NCBI GenBank assembly: GCA_036250195.1
Contig: JAVHZZ010000004.1
Location: 163,472,869 to 163,536,868, forward strand
DNA: 64,000 nucleotides
Source: Mixophyes australis
Lineage: Eukaryota; Chordata; Amphibia; Anura; Limnodynastidae
Direction of reading: 5' to 3'
Made by a program: the position numbers and the translations under genes. Below, one piece after another: positions 61,056-64,000 of this stretch; positions within the stretch are counted from its first letter, which is position 1, and each line of letters begins with the position of its first letter. The notes beneath the pieces were generated by a model. The model was not told the origin of the DNA and made no database searches. It saw only the letters and a program-made list of their open reading frames with translations.

Positions 61056-62229
61056 ACGCTAATCGCTGACCGTTGCTATTTTTGACAAAATTAGTAAATA
61101 ACCCTTTCTGTTCAATGAACAGATCCTAACATTCAGATATGATTCCCTGCCTCAGAGAGCATAGGAGACGACCATGAATATTTCAAAAAAGAAAAAAAAG
61201 ATTAGGAGAACTGGTAGATTTAGATTACACACCAACTTTCCACTCTGTTTATTATTTTGCATTATTGTATGACCATTTCAGAACTAAATGCACAAATGTT
61301 CATATACTTTACACACTACACATTCTCTATGAAAACTTCAAGTTGGCATAGTAATAATAATGGTAATTGTGATCAGCTTTCACCATTTGCTCCTCTGAGT
61401 AATGATTTCCTTTCCATGTAATACAAAGTGACGATGTAATTTCATAGCATGTGTGTCAGTAAATACAAAGTGAGGGCTCGGGTCTATCTACAATCACAGT
61501 CTGTTGAAGACTTTAGCAATAAACACTGTTTGATTGTCAGTCTGTTCACAACTATTTACAAGTAAATTTGTAAAATAAATTCCAAAGTATCACTGAGTTG
61601 TATTTACATGAACTGGGTCATGTGTTGTTTTGGATAAAAGTAAAGCAGTATTTTTTTATTAAAGATAAGTTTTTTATTTCCATGTGTGAAGTGATGCTTC
61701 CATTGTCCATGTAATGCGTAAACATCTTCTACAACAGTGCTGTAGCTGACACTGAATGTTACTTGCAGCCGCACTTGTATGACTCATATCTTCTTTCAGT
61801 GAACAATCAGTCTATATGGAGCACTCAAATAAGCCTTACCCATTGCATGACTGAGGACCTCAGACTACATAAAAGACTTCTATCTATGACACAAGGGCGA
61901 TGTAAATTGCAGAGCTTTTCTCCGTGTACACATGAAATCTAATAACCTACTGTACTAATTTTATTATTGTGTCAGTGTAAACATACCGATTATCAAAACT
62001 ATCTCCTGTAATTCTTTAAGTATATTTGTTTTACATCTCACAATGCTTGACTGAAGTCATCATCTACTCCTGATGATCTCACTAAGGTCAGGTCTGGGTT
62101 TCGGGAATGCAATGCTCAGTCTGCCAGCCTTCGTAGACCATACAGGGTAAAACAGTACAGAACAATAAATGAGTATTACCAAGACTCCAGGAGCTCAGCG
62201 CATAGCAACTATAGTGAGGCTGGAACAGA

Positions 62230-63471
62230 AGAAATTGTATAGAGACAGGAGGGAAGAGGGCCCTGCTCGTTAGAGCTTACATCCTAAGGGAAGGCACAAA
62301 GGGAGTTAGAAGGGATCAAGCACAGGAGGAGCAAAAAGAGTCAAGGAAGAGAGAGGTAATGAGAACGAGTATGGAGATAGAGTTTGGTCAATGGCTGGTA
62401 GGCTTTGAGGAACAGGTGAGTTTTAAGTGTCCGTTTGAAGGAGCACAAATTAGGGGACAGTCGGATGTAAGGTGGGAAGTCGTTCTAGTGGAGTCAGACA
62501 GCTGGGGAGAAATCTTGAATTTGGGAATGGGAAGAGGTGATCAGGGTGGAGGAGAGGTGATGGTCATTGGCCGAGCAGAGGTAGCGGGAGGGAATGTGAA
62601 TGGAGAGGAGGTTAGAGATATAAAGGGCAGGTGAGTGGGAGAGGGCCTTGTAAGTTATGGTGAGGAGTTTGAAAAGAATTCTGTAAGGGAAGGGGAGTCA
62701 GTGTAAGGCAAGACAGAGAAGGGAGGCAGAAGGAGAGTGGCGTGAAAGGAAGATGAGCCTCACAGCTGTGTGAAGTAAAGAATGAAGGGGGGACGAGGTG
62801 AAGGCAGGGGAGACCGGTGAGGAGGGTACAGTAATCAAGATGGGAAATGATGAGCGCATGGATAATGGTTTTAGTGCATCCTGAGATAGGAAGGCCCGGA
62901 TACGGGCGATGATACGCGGATGAAGCAACAGGATTGGGCAAAGGATTTAATATGAAGGGCAAAAGAGAGGGAGGAGTCAAGGGTGATGCCATGCAGCGGA
63001 GTTGGGGGACAGAAGAGATTGTGGTGTTGTTAACACTGATAGAGAGAACAATGGGTATGAGAACCTAGAAGGAGGAAAGACCATGAGTTCTGTTTTAGCA
63101 ATGTTAGTTTTGAGAAAGCGTGAGGACATCCAAGAGGAGATGGCGGAGAGGAAGTCAGATACATGATGGGAGGGGGGGGGCCGTCAGGAGACGAGATGTA
63201 GAGTTGAATGTCATCAACGTAAAGGTGATACTGGAGACCAAAGGAAGAGAGCACCCAGGGGGGTAGTATAAAGCAAAAAGAGTAGAGGGCCAAGAACAGA
63301 GCCCTGAGGGACTCCTAGGCTGGGGAATGAGCCAGACGTGGATACAGAGAAGGAGCGGTTTCCAAGGTAAGAGGTGAACCAAGCTAGAACAGCCAGAGAG
63401 GCAGAGAGAAGGGTCTGCAACAGGAGGGGGTGGTCCACGTTGTCAAAATAATAGATGTTAGACCACAGCAA
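62230..63471 (-). pseudogene. L2-type LINE remnant with reverse-transcriptase fragments
   Basis: Several overlapping minus-strand frames, broken by frameshifts, together read as the later part of a non-LTR reverse transcriptase: [42 protein letters not shown], then [19 protein letters not shown] (63210-63221) stands for the catalytic YADD box. Further downstream YCTLLTGLP and TAVRLIFLSRHSP fit the C-terminal region of L2-clade ORF2. The endonuclease half is missing. The 3' part contains AGCTCTAACGAGCAGGGCCC, close to the SINE word AGCTCCAATGGGGCAGGGAC. It is an old, 5'-truncated, non-functional copy. Confidence 0.8.
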
Positions 63472-63499
63472 TTTTTAACATAACAATAATAATAATCTT

Positions 63500-63859
63500 T
63501 CTATATTTATAAAAGAAGTTTGTTTGTTTGTGAATATTTTACACAGATCTCAAGGTAAAATTGCCAAGTCTTACATAGTTATTTAGTTATTGAAAAAGTA
63601 ACCTTTTAGACCACATTACAGCAACACGACAATACAACAAAGCAACAAATATTGAAAACATAATTTTTGGGTTATAAACAATTGTTTGACTGCTGGAAGG
63701 AAAGCTCAGGAAAACATAGCATAATGACAACACGACAAAGCAACAAATCTTCTTTTCTAAATTGCATTTTTGGTTTATTTACCAAATAATTTACTTATAT
63801 ATCAAAACTGCTACACATTACAAATCGGACCAGCGAAACGCTGGATGACACTTAGCTGT
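63500..63859 (+). mobile_element. Helitron-like element
   Basis: Starts TCTATATTTATAAAAGAAGT followed by TTGTTTGTTTG, a common Helitron start; near its end is a hairpin CCAGCG-AAA-CGCTGG (63830-63844) followed by ATGACACTTAGCTGT. Two direct-repeat pieces (ACAACAAAGCAACAAAT, ACGACAAAGCAACAAAT) lie inside. The final CTRR is not clear (CTGT), so the end is approximate. Confidence 0.45.
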
Positions 63860-64000
63860 AAATCCTAATCCTGGCCTCTAATTTAAGACTGTGAGTATAA
63901 TTTTTAATTTTTCTATAACTGTAATTCTCATACTTTTTTCATTTCAACCCCAAATTCCTGTTTAAAATTTAAATTTTTAAAATCCTTTAAAAAATGTGGT

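Larger units (their letters stand above)
60503..64000 (-). other. Partial frmd4a intron (upstream of the first visible exon)
   Basis: Holds a SINE, an L2 LINE remnant and a Helitron-like element. 61.1-62.2 kb shows nothing I can name. No upstream exon with the first FERM strands was found. Confidence 0.75.

Overview
This is a piece of a vertebrate nuclear genome, most likely a frog (anuran amphibian). It is AT-rich, has no bacterial-style gene layout, and is dominated by decayed transposable elements whose types fit anurans: V-SINE-like tRNA-derived SINEs with a GATGATG tail, L2 and CR1 LINE pieces, hAT and Harbinger-like MITEs, and Helitrons. The organism call is inference from that repertoire and from splice-site style; no species can be named.

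Only one protein-coding gene could be supported. Six short exons on the minus strand, read from high to low coordinates (60502-60408, 54321-54229, 35320-35236, 23921-23865, 20135-20113, 910-827), have AG/GT borders, join in phase without a stop, and encode 145 consecutive codons of a FERM domain. The protein matches what I remember of FRMD4A more closely than FRMD4B. The window is therefore the interior of frmd4a: the end of an upstream intron, the F1 lobe and the first part of the F2 lobe of the FERM domain, and the start of a downstream intron. The start codon, the rest of the FERM domain and the 3' end lie outside. FRMD4A is known as a scaffold linking Arf6 activation by cytohesins with the Par3 polarity complex at cell junctions.

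More than 99 percent of the window is intron. Region 1-20 kb (intron of 19.2 kb) holds a nested pair of foldback MITEs (9.2-9.7 kb), two V-SINEs, a GC-rich hairpin with four GCGGCCGC sites (12.9-13.1 kb), and a GT-rich expanded SINE (13.7-14.0 kb). Region 20-35 kb has a complete-looking non-autonomous Helitron (26.2-26.6 kb), a 460-bp MITE (25.5-25.9 kb), a CR1 3' end carrying a 55-bp insertion of another retroelement tail (29.3-29.6 kb), and a 21-bp minisatellite (33.4-34.3 kb). Region 35-54 kb has several V-SINEs, one split by a hAT MITE, a 566-bp hAT element with a perfect 8-bp target duplication (39.8-40.4 kb), and a quieter stretch (42-46 kb) that is a candidate for conserved regulatory sequence. 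Region 54-64 kb has three more V-SINEs, an L2 LINE reverse-transcriptase remnant, and a second Helitron-like element at the edge.

The most informative structures are the nested insertions, which show relative ages and target duplications directly, and the repeated pattern of Harbinger-like MITE families whose ends share one sequence design. No bacterial, viral, CRISPR, rRNA or stand-alone tRNA gene was found. Most open reading frames here are chance or repeat-derived.
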